Origin: Microbacterium indicum DSM 19969
GTDB taxonomy: Bacteria; Actinomycetota; Actinomycetes; Actinomycetales; Microbacteriaceae
Direction: 5' to 3'
DNA length: 64,000 nucleotides
Assembly: GCF_000422385.1 (NCBI RefSeq)
Contig: NZ_AULR01000013.1
Coordinates: forward strand, 1 to 64,000
Numbering within the stretch: position 1 is the first letter of the stretch; every line of letters begins with the position of its first letter. This document shows, in pieces, positions 36,755 through 44,972 of this stretch. Below the pieces are notes generated by a model. It was not told the DNA's origin. It did not search any database and worked only from the letters and a program-made list of their open reading frames with translations. The position numbers and the translations under genes were made by a program.

Positions 36755-37419
36755 GCCGCCTCCCCCGCCGGGCGCAGGGCCGGCTGCAGGGTGTGCCGCC
36801 CGCCCGCCCACACGATATAGAGGCACGCGGCCGCCGTGAGGCCGAGGCCACAGGCGGGCGCCGCGGAGACGACGGCGGCCTGCACGCCGACGACGACGAG
36901 GCTCAGGACCGTGAGCGGCCAGCGGCGCACGGCGAGGAGGAGCGAGATCCGGACGACGTCGCGCAGGCGCGAGGCCGGAGACTCCGCGATCGCGACGAGC
37001 CCCACCGCTCCCGTCGCGACGGCGAGGAGGGCGATCACGACGAGGAGCGGCGCGACGACGGCGCCAGCGCCCGTCGGCACGAGGACGAACACGTCGACGG
37101 CCGCGACCGTCACGACGGCGACGACGATCGCCGAGAGCGCGAGCGCAGGGCGCCACGTCGCGCGCAGCTGCCGGAGGAAGGCCCGGAGCACCGACGGATC
37201 GCCGCCCGAGTGGGAGCGGAAGACGCCGAACGCCGCGCAGATCCCGCACCCGGCCGGCACCGCGGCGAGCGCGAGGAGCGGCCAGGACAACGACGGGTCG
37301 GTCGTGACGAGGAGCGCGATGAACGGCAGGCACCACACCGCGAGCGCGACGTTCGTGCCGAGGACGAGGTGCGCCGCGCCGAAGAGCGTCGCGTAGACGC
37401 CGTGCGGGATCCGCTTCAT
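36751..37419 (-). CDS. YesL-like (DUF624) membrane protein
   Basis: 222 aa, five to six hydrophobic segments. The layout (N-terminal MKRIPHGVYATLFGAAHLVL, long cytoplasmic loop with SVLRAFLRQLRATWRPAL) matches DUF624/YesL proteins. These commonly accompany sugar ABC importers for pectin-type or other plant oligosaccharides. Biochemical role unknown, perhaps an accessory of the importer. Starts 2 bp from the permease stop and overlaps the dehydrogenase gene by 4 bp. Confidence 0.8.
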   Translation of the reverse strand: MKRIPHGVYATLFGAAHLVLGTNVALAVWCLPFIALLVTTDPSLSWPLLALAAVPAGCGICAAFGVFRSHSGGDPSVLRAFLRQLRATWRPALALSAIVVAVVTVAAVDVFVLVPTGAGAVVAPLLVVIALLAVATGAVGLVAIAESPASRLRDVVRISLLLAVRRWPLTVLSLVVVGVQAAVVSAAPACGLGLTAAACLYIVWAGGRHTLQPALRPAGEAA

Positions 37420-37421
37420 GG

Positions 37422-38336
37422 TCAGCCCTTCATCCCGCTCGTCGCGATGCCCTCGACGAAGAACCGCTGGCCCGCGAGGAACACGACCGCGATCGGGACG
37501 ACCGAGATCACGAGGCCCGCGAACAGCACCCCGTAGTCGACGTCGTACAGGCTCGAGACGAAGTTGTTGAGGCCCAGCTGCATCGTCCACAGGCTCGGGT
37601 CGCGCAGGTAGATGAGCGGCCCGAGATAGTCGTTCCACGTGTTGACGAAGGTCAGGAGCGAGAGGCTCGCGATCGCGGGCACCGACAGCGGGAGCATGAT
37701 CCGCCACCAGATGCCGTACTCGCTCACGCCGTCGAGGCGGGCGGCCTCGCTGAGCTCCTCGGGGACGGTCTCGTAGAACTGCTTCATGAGGAAGACGCCG
37801 AAGGCGCCGAACGCCTGCAGGAGGATGACCGACCACAGGGTGTTCGCGATCCCGGCGTCCGACAGCATGATGAACTGCGGGATCATGTACGACTGCCACG
37901 GCACCGCGATCGTGCCGATGTAGAGCAGGAAGAGCGCGTCGCGGCCGGCGAAGCGGATCCGCGAGAATCCGTACGCCGCGAACGACCCCGTGACGACCTG
38001 GAGCGCCGTCACCGAGACCGACAGCACGAGGGTGTTGCGGATCCAGGTGCCGATGTCGGCGCGCGTCCAGATGTCGACGTAGTTCTGCCAGACGAAGACC
38101 TCGGGGATCCACCGGACGGGAACCGAGAACACCTCGTTGGCCGACTTGAGCGAGCTCATGATCATCCAGAAGAACGGCGTGAGCATCGCGGCGGCGGCGA
38201 CGATGAGGACGACGTACAGGAGCACCCGGAGCGCGATGCCCCTGCGCTGCCCCGCCGCCCGGGGGCGCGGCGCGGGCTCGACCGAGAGCCGCCGGCGCCG
38301 GGCCGGCGGGGTGACGAGGGTCATGGTCTCGCTCAT
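37422..38336 (-). CDS. Carbohydrate ABC importer permease (MalG type)
   Basis: 304 aa. Arg-rich cytoplasmic N-terminus, six transmembrane helices, and the EAA loop EELSEAARLDGVSEYGIWWR that docks the ATPase. The C-terminal end RFFVEGIATSGMKG is diagnostic of MalG-type subunits (second permease). ATG 38336 overlaps the first permease stop. Confidence 0.93.
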   Translation of the reverse strand: MSETMTLVTPPARRRRLSVEPAPRPRAAGQRRGIALRVLLYVVLIVAAAAMLTPFFWMIMSSLKSANEVFSVPVRWIPEVFVWQNYVDIWTRADIGTWIRNTLVLSVSVTALQVVTGSFAAYGFSRIRFAGRDALFLLYIGTIAVPWQSYMIPQFIMLSDAGIANTLWSVILLQAFGAFGVFLMKQFYETVPEELSEAARLDGVSEYGIWWRIMLPLSVPAIASLSLLTFVNTWNDYLGPLIYLRDPSLWTMQLGLNNFVSSLYDVDYGVLFAGLVISVVPIAVVFLAGQRFFVEGIATSGMKG

Positions 38337-39247
38337 CGCGCTTCGCTCCTCTTGTTCCACACGAACTGGATGACGGTGACGAGGATGCACAGGAGGAACA
38401 GCACGACCGACGCGGCCGACGCGTAGCCGAAGTCGTTCTCCTCGAAGCCCTTGCGGTAGATGAACTGCGAGATCACGGTCGTCGACTGCCCCGGTCCGCC
38501 CTTCGTGAGGACGAGGATCAGGTCGAAGATCTTGAGCGACCCGATCGTGAGCATGACCGTGACGAAGAACATCGTAGGCCGGAGGCTCGGCAGCGTCACG
38601 TGCGCGAAGCGCTGCCACGCGCCCGCCCCGTCCATGCGGGCCGCCTCGTGCAGCTCCCGCGGCACCGTCTGCAGGGCCGCGAGGAACAGCACCATGTAGT
38701 AGCCCATGTCGCGCCACACCGAGATGATCACGACGGCGGGCATCGACCAGTCCGCCGAGGTGAGCCAGCCGGGAGGGTTCGCGATGCCGAGGAAGCGGAG
38801 GATCTCGTTGATCGGCCCGTAGTCGGGGCTGAACAGCAGGTTCCACACGAGGGCGATCGCGACGATCGACGTGATGTAGGGGAAGAACGCGGCCGTGCGG
38901 AAGAACGCGACGCCGCGCAGCTTGTTGTTGAGGAGGAGGGCGAGCCCGAGCGACACGACGATCGTCAGCGGGATGTGCATCACGGCGTAGTAGAGCGTGT
39001 TGAGGAACGCGGTGCGGAAGCTCGCGTCGCCCGCGAGGCGCTGGAAGTTCTGCAGGCCGATGAACTGCGACGATCCGAAGATGTTCCAGTTCGTGAGCGA
39101 CATGTAGAACAGCACGATCACGGGGATGAGCGTGAGGAGTGCGAAGCCGAGGAAGTTCGGCAGGATGAAGCTCCAGCCCAGGAGGGCGTTGCGCAGCCTC
39201 AGGCGCGATCGGCGCCGCGCGCGCGGTGGTGTCGCTGTCGTCGTCAT
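38333..39247 (-). CDS. Carbohydrate ABC importer permease (MalF type)
   Basis: 304 aa. Six transmembrane helices; P-loop-like periplasmic regions are short. The EAA loop reads RELHEAARMDGAGAWQRF followed by TLPSLRPT, and the LTKGGPGQSTTV stretch is typical of MalF/UgpA subunits. No ATPase gene is present in the cluster, so a shared MsmK/MsiK-type ATPase elsewhere must energise it. A stem-loop separates it from the binding-protein gene. Confidence 0.93.
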   Translation of the reverse strand: MTTTATPPRARRRSRLRLRNALLGWSFILPNFLGFALLTLIPVIVLFYMSLTNWNIFGSSQFIGLQNFQRLAGDASFRTAFLNTLYYAVMHIPLTIVVSLGLALLLNNKLRGVAFFRTAAFFPYITSIVAIALVWNLLFSPDYGPINEILRFLGIANPPGWLTSADWSMPAVVIISVWRDMGYYMVLFLAALQTVPRELHEAARMDGAGAWQRFAHVTLPSLRPTMFFVTVMLTIGSLKIFDLILVLTKGGPGQSTTVISQFIYRKGFEENDFGYASAASVVLFLLCILVTVIQFVWNKRSEAR

Positions 39248-39258
39248 GATGCTCCCGA

Positions 39259-39290
39259 CGGAGCGGGGCCGGATCCCCGACCCCGCTCCG
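39259..39290 (-). terminator. Intercistronic hairpin after the binding-protein gene
   Basis: CGGAGCGGGG (39259-39268) pairs with CCCCGCTCCG (39281-39290), a perfect 10-bp stem with a 12-base loop, beginning one base after the binding-protein stop. Such hairpins usually keep the binding-protein mRNA more abundant than the permease mRNA, by partial termination or 3'-end protection. Confidence 0.75.
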
Positions 39291-39291
39291 G

Positions 39292-40575
39292 TCAGTCCAG
39301 TCCCACCTCGTTCGCGACGCGGCCCTCGGCGTCGGCGATCGCGGAGTCGACGTCCTGGGACCCCGACAGGATCGCGGAGTGCATGTCGTTGAGGATGTTC
39401 TGCACGGCGGCCGTCTTGTCGGACGCCGGGTTCTCGGGCTTCGTGTCGTGCGTCTGCACGGCGAAGGTCGACAGCTCGTCCTGCGGAGCGCCGTCGACGG
39501 CGAAGTACGCGTCGACGACGGGATCCGTGAGGAGCGCGGGCGTGATGCCGATGCCCGCGAGGGCGGTCGCCGCCTCCTCGCTGGCCGCGTAGGCGAGGAA
39601 CTCCTTCGCGAGCTCCGCCTTCGCGTCCGACACGTTGGCGTTGACGCCGAAGCCCGTCGGGTCGCCGAAGGTGACGGGGGTCTGGTCGGTGCCCGTCGTC
39701 GAGGCGTCGAGCTGCGGGATCGGGGCGATGCCCCAGTCGAAGTCGTCGGCCTCGCCCGACGCCTGCTGCGAGATGAGCGTCGCGACGTACCAGGTGCCCA
39801 TCGGCATCATCGCGGCGTTCTGCTTGCCGAACTCTCCCTGGTAGGTGAGCTGGTTGGCCGAGACGGTGTTGAACGACTGCTGCGCGCCGTCGTCCTGCAG
39901 CGTGAGCGTGCGCTCGTAGAACGGCGCGAAGTAGCCGTAGTCACCGCTGAGGATGTCGGCGCCCGCCGACTGAGCCGTTGCGAAGCCCTGCAGCGTCGAC
40001 TGCCAGCCGTGCTCGTAGGTGCCCTTGGGCCCGTCGAGCGCCGCCGTCAGCTCCTCGGCCGCGGCGTCGTAGTCGTCCCAGGTCCAGGATCCGTCGGGGT
40101 AGGCGACGCCCGCCTCGTCGAAGAGCGCCTTGTCGTAGTAGAGCACCCACGAGTCCTGGCGGTACGGAACGGCGTAGCGCGTGCCGTCGACGGTGTACGA
40201 GTCGAGCCCGCCGATCCCGTCGGGCACCTCGACGTCGGACACGTCGAGCAGCTGGCCGCCCTCCTGGAAGGTCGTGAGGAACTTGACCTCCTTCTGGGTG
40301 ACGATGTCGGGCCCCTTGCCCGCGGCGAGGTCGGCCGTCACGAGGGTGTTGTACTCGGTGGGGTCGTAGTCGACGACCTCGACCGTGACGCCCTCGTGCT
40401 GCGCCTCGAAGCCGTCGGCGAGCAGCTGGAACTCCGGCGTCGTGTCGACGCTCCAGCCCGAGATCGTGAGGGTCGAGTCGTCGGACGCGGAGGAGGATCC
40501 GGCGGATCCGCCGCATGCCGAGAGGGCGAGGGTGAGGGCGGCCAGGCCGGCCGCCGCGGTGATCGTGCGCTTCAT
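39292..40575 (-). CDS. Carbohydrate ABC importer binding lipoprotein
   Basis: 427 aa family 1 solute-binding protein. The lipobox LALSAC gives a lipid-modified Cys near residue 22, then a Ser-rich linker. The fold is seen from ISGWSVDTTPEFQLLADGFE, GKGPDIVTQ, the Trp-rich VLYYDKALFDEAG and C-terminal helices. Its sugar cannot be read from sequence. Start ATG 40575 has AAAGGAG nine bases upstream; an in-frame ATG ten codons earlier is less likely. Co-transcribed after the DUF2264 gene (45 bp). Confidence 0.93.
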   Translation of the reverse strand: MKRTITAAAGLAALTLALSACGGSAGSSSASDDSTLTISGWSVDTTPEFQLLADGFEAQHEGVTVEVVDYDPTEYNTLVTADLAAGKGPDIVTQKEVKFLTTFQEGGQLLDVSDVEVPDGIGGLDSYTVDGTRYAVPYRQDSWVLYYDKALFDEAGVAYPDGSWTWDDYDAAAEELTAALDGPKGTYEHGWQSTLQGFATAQSAGADILSGDYGYFAPFYERTLTLQDDGAQQSFNTVSANQLTYQGEFGKQNAAMMPMGTWYVATLISQQASGEADDFDWGIAPIPQLDASTTGTDQTPVTFGDPTGFGVNANVSDAKAELAKEFLAYAASEEAATALAGIGITPALLTDPVVDAYFAVDGAPQDELSTFAVQTHDTKPENPASDKTAAVQNILNDMHSAILSGSQDVDSAIADAEGRVANEVGLD

Positions 40576-40620
40576 GTGCTGCTGCTCCTTTGCTGCAGGG
40601 TGCATCGTTCGGTGTTCGGG

Positions 40621-42471
40621 TCAGGGGAGGAAGTGACGGAGATCGTGGTCGCTGCGGTGGCCGTCGGGCCAGGTGACGCTCACGGCGTCGCCGTCGACGG
40701 CGATGCCGCAGCCGGCGGGGGCCCCGAGCGCGAGCTCGGCGGCGGCCCACTCCCCCGCGACGATCGCAGCATCGGCGACGGGGATCGAGGCGACGGGCCC
40801 GAGCGGGCTCGCGTCGGCGCGCACGACGACGACGGCGTCGGCTCCGCCCGCGAGGCGCAGCGCCGTGGCGGGAGCGCCGTCGCCCGCGGCGGCCCAGCCG
40901 CCGAAGCGCAGGCACCACCCGTCCGGAGCGGCGCCGACGCGGGCGAGGCGCACCTCGTGCGCCCCGCGGACGAGCGAGACGACGGTGACGGGGGCGACGA
41001 CCTCCGCCTCGCCCGCGACGCCGGATCCGTGGTTCCGGGCGCCCGCGACGGGATCGATCGTGTGCGCGTCCCACGAGGAGGCGGCGACGCCCACGCCGTC
41101 GTCCACGCGCGCGGCGCGGAGCGTCATGGCGGCGCGGTGCGTCGCGCGGCCGGATCCGTCGACGAGCGCGACCGACTGCTCGAGCGGGTCGGTCCACGCC
41201 GCGTCGTCGAGGAGCGGGGAGGCGGCCGTCGAATAGCCCAGCCGCGCGTACAGGGGCGAGTCGCCGACGACGGTCCCCGGCAGCGCGTGGTCCGTCCCGT
41301 GGTTCACGACGCGGACGACGCCGTCGGCCGCCGTTCCCGAGACGATCCACCCCGGGACCGGAAGCGCGCGCAGCGTGTCGCCGCGCTCGATCGGCAGCGG
41401 CTCGGCGGGCGCGGCCCACACCGGGTGATCGGCGGGGAGGGCGATGCCGAGGAGGCCCTTGGCGGCCCAGTAGGGGGATCCGGTCCCCGAGTACGACTGC
41501 GCCATCTGGCGCCACTCGTCGAACCAGCCCATCGTCAGCACGCCGTCGGGGCCGGGAACGCCGCGGTCCGCGAAGTGCTGCACGATCCGCGCGCCCGCGC
41601 GCCTCAGCTCGCCGAGCGGGACCTCGTCGACGCCCGCGATCGCCCCGGCCCAGAACGGCGCGGCCGCCGCGAAGCGGTAGATGAGGCTGCGTCCCTGGAT
41701 GAGGGGACCGCCGTCGCCTCCCACGAGGTGCACGGCATCGGCGAGGTACGCGCCGAGCTTCCTCCTGTCGCGCCCGGGGCGGTCGCCCGCGAGCTCATCG
41801 GCACCGCGCATGCGCGCCCAGAGGATCGGGTAGAGGTGCATGGCCCAGCCGACGTAGTGGTCGTAGGCGCGGCCGTCGCCGTCCGAGTACCAGCCGCCGT
41901 CGCGGGCGAACTCGTCGTTCAGCGCGAGGTCGGCGTCGATGTCCTCCTGCGACCACGGGCCGCCGACCGAACGCAGGAACGTCTCGACGACGATGCGGAA
42001 CCACAGCCAGTTGTTGCGCGGGTACGTCGTGTCGCCGACGACGGGCGCGAGGTAGTCGACGACGCGGCCCTGCGTGACGGCGTCGAGGCGATCCCAGATC
42101 CACTCGCGCGTCATGTCGAGGATCAGGGCGATCGACGCGGCCTCGACCTTCGCCTGGCCGTGTTCGTCGGGGCGGACCCAGCGATCGGAGGCCTCGGGGT
42201 CGACGCCGCGCGCGATCGCACGGGTGCAGAAGTCGATGAGGCGGTCGACGCCGTGACCGCGCTCCCCCGCGATGCGGAAGCCGGCGAGGAGGAAGGTGCG
42301 CGCGAAGCCCTCGAGGCCGTCGACGTCATGGCCGTATCCGCCCTCGGCGCCCGGGAACTCGATGCGCGCTCCTCCCTCCGACGCGTGCGCCAGGGCGGCT
42401 TCCAGCAGCCGGTCGGCGTAGGCGGTGAGGTCGTCGCGCGTCCACTCGGGGGCGAGCTCGGCAGCAGTCAC
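40621..42471 (-). CDS. DUF2264 protein, putative sugar-active enzyme
   Basis: 616 aa without signal peptide, so cytoplasmic. The N-terminal two-thirds has the DUF2264 pattern: NNWLWFRIVVETFLRSVG, GWYSDGDGRAYDHYVGWAMH, GRSLIYRFAAAAPFWAG and GYGHDVDGLEGFAR, typical of an alpha/alpha-toroid with many Trp/Tyr/His residues. The C-terminus looks beta-rich. The family occurs with sugar ABC importers and is thought to act on imported oligosaccharides (hydrolase or lyase); the reaction is not established here. GTG 42471 with AAGGAG six bases upstream. First gene of the operon. Confidence 0.85.
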   Translation of the reverse strand: MTAAELAPEWTRDDLTAYADRLLEAALAHASEGGARIEFPGAEGGYGHDVDGLEGFARTFLLAGFRIAGERGHGVDRLIDFCTRAIARGVDPEASDRWVRPDEHGQAKVEAASIALILDMTREWIWDRLDAVTQGRVVDYLAPVVGDTTYPRNNWLWFRIVVETFLRSVGGPWSQEDIDADLALNDEFARDGGWYSDGDGRAYDHYVGWAMHLYPILWARMRGADELAGDRPGRDRRKLGAYLADAVHLVGGDGGPLIQGRSLIYRFAAAAPFWAGAIAGVDEVPLGELRRAGARIVQHFADRGVPGPDGVLTMGWFDEWRQMAQSYSGTGSPYWAAKGLLGIALPADHPVWAAPAEPLPIERGDTLRALPVPGWIVSGTAADGVVRVVNHGTDHALPGTVVGDSPLYARLGYSTAASPLLDDAAWTDPLEQSVALVDGSGRATHRAAMTLRAARVDDGVGVAASSWDAHTIDPVAGARNHGSGVAGEAEVVAPVTVVSLVRGAHEVRLARVGAAPDGWCLRFGGWAAAGDGAPATALRLAGGADAVVVVRADASPLGPVASIPVADAAIVAGEWAAAELALGAPAGCGIAVDGDAVSVTWPDGHRSDHDLRHFLP

Positions 42472-42524
42472 GGAGATCTCCTTCGACGGTCCGTGGGGGG
42501 TCGTCGGCGAGCGTATCAATCCGT

Positions 42525-42572
42525 TTCGTTCACACGAATCTTTTGTGATCGTAACTGATCGTTTATGGTCGT
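42525..42572. promoter_or_regulatory. Operator region between DUF2264 operon and its regulator
   Basis: Two signals are visible. TTCGT-TCAC-ACGAA (42525-42538) is an inverted repeat. TGATCGT occurs at 42546-42552 and 42556-42562 and TGGTCGT at 42566-42572, three direct repeats at exactly 10-bp phase ending three bases before the regulator ATG. Direct phased repeats are typical of DeoR-family operators. The region is AT-rich relative to its surroundings and should hold both divergent promoters. Confidence 0.65.
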
Positions 42573-42575
42573 TGC

Positions 42576-43676
42576 ATGCCTGCACCGTCGCACGCGCCGG
42601 ATCCGTCCGGCCCCCTGGGCGCCTCGCGGCGCGACCGGATCCTCGATGCCCTGGCCCGCGACGGCGAGGTGCGCGTCTCCCAGCTCGCGGCCGACCTCGG
42701 CGCCGCCGCCGTCACGCTCCGGCGCGACCTCCAGCAGCTCGAGGCCGACGGCCTGCTGACCCGCGTCCACGGCGGCGCCGTCCCGCCGGCGGGAGGCGTC
42801 GCGGCCCGACCCGCGACACGCGGCTCGGGCCGGATCGGCGTCCTCGTTCCGTCGCTCGACTTCTACTGGCCCGACATCGTCCGCTCGATCGAGTCCGCGG
42901 CGCGCGATCGCGGCTACGCGATGCTCCTGCGCGGGACCTCGTACGACATGCAGGACGAACGGCCCGTGCTCGCGCGCATGCTCGAGGCGGGCGACGTCGC
43001 GGGCCTCGTCGTCGCCCCCAACACCGACACCGAGTTCGCGCCGGACGTCATCGCCTGGCTCGAGCAGTCGGGGGTGCCGTTCGTGCTCGCCGAGCGCGAG
43101 GCCGCGCGGCGGCCCCTCGGCACCCCGCTCGAGTCGGTCGCGACGGACCACGCACTCGGCGCGATCCTCGCCGCCCGCCATCTGGCCGCCCTCGGGCATC
43201 GTAAGGTCGGTCTCCTCATCTCGCGCTCGTCGCCGACCTCGCGCAAGATCATCGCGGGCTGGACCGCGGCGTGCCGCGAGCTCGGCCTCACGCCGGACGA
43301 CCACGTCGAGCGGATCCTCCCCGACCGCGGCGACGCGGCGTTCTCGCGCGCCGTCGAGGCGGTGCTCGACGCCGTGCTCGCGGCGGGCGTCACGGCGCTG
43401 CTCGTGCACTCGGATCGCGAGGCGATGGCGCTCGTCGACCTCGCGCTCGCGCGCGGCCTCGCGGTGCCCGGCGACCTCTCGGTCATCGCCTACGACGACG
43501 AATACGCCGAGCTCTTCACGCCGGCGCTCACGGGCGTCGCTCCCCCGCGCGCGGCGATCGGCCGCGCGGCGCTCGACCTGCTCGCGGCGCGGATCGCGGA
43601 CCCCGCCAGGCCCGTGCACCGGCTCACGATCAGCCCCGAGCTGAACGTGCGCGACTCGACGGGCGAGCCCGGCTGA
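42576..43676 (+). CDS. Hybrid regulator: DeoR-type HTH with LacI-type sensor domain
   Basis: 366 aa. Residues about 18-72 form a DeoR winged helix (RRDRILDALARDGEVRVSQL, then LRRDLQQLEADGLLTRVHGG), not the LacI headpiece. From about 85 the protein is a periplasmic-binding-like sensor (GRIGVLVPSLDFYWPDIVRS, HLAALGHRKVGLL, DLSVIAYDDEYAELFTPALT). It probably represses the divergent sugar operon and releases it on binding a sugar or sugar acid. The ATG at 42576 lacks a clear Shine-Dalgarno. Its stop abuts the ftsR stop. Confidence 0.9.
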   Translation: MPAPSHAPDPSGPLGASRRDRILDALARDGEVRVSQLAADLGAAAVTLRRDLQQLEADGLLTRVHGGAVPPAGGVAARPATRGSGRIGVLVPSLDFYWPDIVRSIESAARDRGYAMLLRGTSYDMQDERPVLARMLEAGDVAGLVVAPNTDTEFAPDVIAWLEQSGVPFVLAEREAARRPLGTPLESVATDHALGAILAARHLAALGHRKVGLLISRSSPTSRKIIAGWTAACRELGLTPDDHVERILPDRGDAAFSRAVEAVLDAVLAAGVTALLVHSDREAMALVDLALARGLAVPGDLSVIAYDDEYAELFTPALTGVAPPRAAIGRAALDLLAARIADPARPVHRLTISPELNVRDSTGEPG

Positions 43677-44366
43677 TCAGTCGGGGAGGATGCGCGCGAG
43701 CGCGTCGCGCACGAAGATCGAGCGCACCTCGTCGAGGCGGTCGGCGAGCTGCGGTCCGAGCTCGGACGCCGCGGCGCGCGACGACGGATCCGACCGTCGC
43801 AGGAGCGGCGAGAGCGCGGCCTCGACGAGGGCGGCCTCGCGCTCGGCGCTCTGGCGCAGCGTGCGCACGTGGCGCGGGTCGATGCCGTGCCGCTCGAGCG
43901 CGACGAGCGCGCGCAGCAGCGCGACGGCCCGGTCGTCGTACGACTCGGCCGGAGTCATGAGCCCCAGGCTGAACGCGTCGTTCAGCAGCTGCGGCGCCGC
44001 GCCCGCGGCCTCGAGCAGGTCGGTGCGCGCGTAACTGCGCCCCGACGGGTGGATCGAGGTGGGGACCTGCGGCATGTCGGGCGACTTGCCCGCGTCGAGG
44101 TCGTCGAGGTAGTCGCGGATCACCCCGAGCGGGAGATAGTGATCGCGCTGCAGCGTGAGCGCGAGGCGCAGGCGCTCGAGGTCGCTCGGCGAGAACTTGC
44201 GGTACCCCGCGGCCGTGCGCTGCGGGGAGACGATCCCCTGCACCTCGAGGAAGCGCAGCTTGCTCGAGGTCAGCGCCGGGAAGTCTCCGGAGAGCTTCGA
44301 CAGCACCTGTCCGATCGACAGCAGCGCGCGCCCGGCGGCCCCGTCTGCCGCGGCCGCCGCCGCCAT
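43677..44366 (-). CDS. ftsR: FtsR-like MerR-family regulator
   Basis: 229 aa. MerR winged helix (LLSIGQVLSKLSGDFPALTSSKLRFLE, cited only as LSIGQVLSKL) followed by VSPQRTAAGYRKFSPSDLERL, then a helical C-terminal domain. Position next to a GarA-like FHA gene equals Rv1828 beside Rv1827, and Corynebacterium FtsR, which activates ftsZ. ATG 44366 overlaps the FHA stop by one base, indicating one mRNA. The palindrome upstream of ftsZ in this window is a candidate target. Confidence 0.85.
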   Translation of the reverse strand: MAAAAAADGAAGRALLSIGQVLSKLSGDFPALTSSKLRFLEVQGIVSPQRTAAGYRKFSPSDLERLRLALTLQRDHYLPLGVIRDYLDDLDAGKSPDMPQVPTSIHPSGRSYARTDLLEAAGAAPQLLNDAFSLGLMTPAESYDDRAVALLRALVALERHGIDPRHVRTLRQSAEREAALVEAALSPLLRRSDPSSRAAASELGPQLADRLDEVRSIFVRDALARILPD

Positions 44367-44863
44367 CAGGCCGCGGCCCCCGGCAGGTCGCGGGGCGAGC
44401 TGAAGAACGTCAGGCGGAACTTGCCGACGCGCACCTCGTCGCCGTTGCGCAGCGCGGCACGGTCGACGCGCTCACCGCCGACGTAGGTGCCGTTGAGCGA
44501 GCGCTGGTCGACGAGCTCGAAGCCCGAACGCGTGCGCGTGATCTCGGCGTGGCGGCGCGACACGGTCACGTCATCGAAGAAGATCCCAGCCTCGGGGTGG
44601 CGGCCGATCGTCGTCGACTCGGAGTCGAGGAGATAGCGAGCGCCGGCCGCGGGGCCCGAGCGGACGAGGAGGAGCGCCGCGCCCGAGGGCAGCGCCTCGA
44701 CCGCGTCGAGCTCGGCCTGGGAGAGGTCGCCGGAGAAGGGGACGAACGACAGGTCGGCGTCGTGGCCGAACGTCTGCGTGTGGTCGCCGGAGCCGTCGTG
44801 ACCGCCCATCTGCGGGACGTGTCGTGTGGCCGCGGGCATCGGCTCGTACTGCTGGTCAGACAC
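44366..44863 (-). CDS. garA: GarA/OdhI-like FHA-domain metabolic switch protein
   Basis: 165 aa. The FHA domain (about 75-160) has GRHPEAGIFFDD, VSRRHAEI and SLNGTYVGGERVD, with the phosphothreonine-binding Arg/Ser/Asn residues in place. The N-terminal tail that in GarA/OdhI carries the phosphorylatable ETTSVF motif here reads HTQTFGHD (about 28-35), keeping a threonine pair but not the canonical flanks. The family inhibits 2-oxoglutarate dehydrogenase and regulates glutamate metabolism when unphosphorylated. GTG 44863 has AAGGAGGG upstream. Confidence 0.88.
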   Translation of the reverse strand: MSDQQYEPMPAATRHVPQMGGHDGSGDHTQTFGHDADLSFVPFSGDLSQAELDAVEALPSGAALLLVRSGPAAGARYLLDSESTTIGRHPEAGIFFDDVTVSRRHAEITRTRSGFELVDQRSLNGTYVGGERVDRAALRNGDEVRVGKFRLTFFSSPRDLPGAAA

Positions 44864-44972
44864 GTGCCCTCCTTCCGTTCCCCTCAGCCTATCGGATCCG
44901 GAGGCGGCGAAACGATCTCGATCCGTGCGAAACGGACCGATTCGCCGGATCCGCGGAGGAGGCGGTCGTACC

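Noticed and set aside
39379..42558. Long plus-strand open frame (about 1060 codons) opposite the sugar-binding protein and DUF2264 genes
   Set aside because: Shadow frame; the minus-strand genes have lipobox, DUF2264 motifs and Shine-Dalgarno sites.
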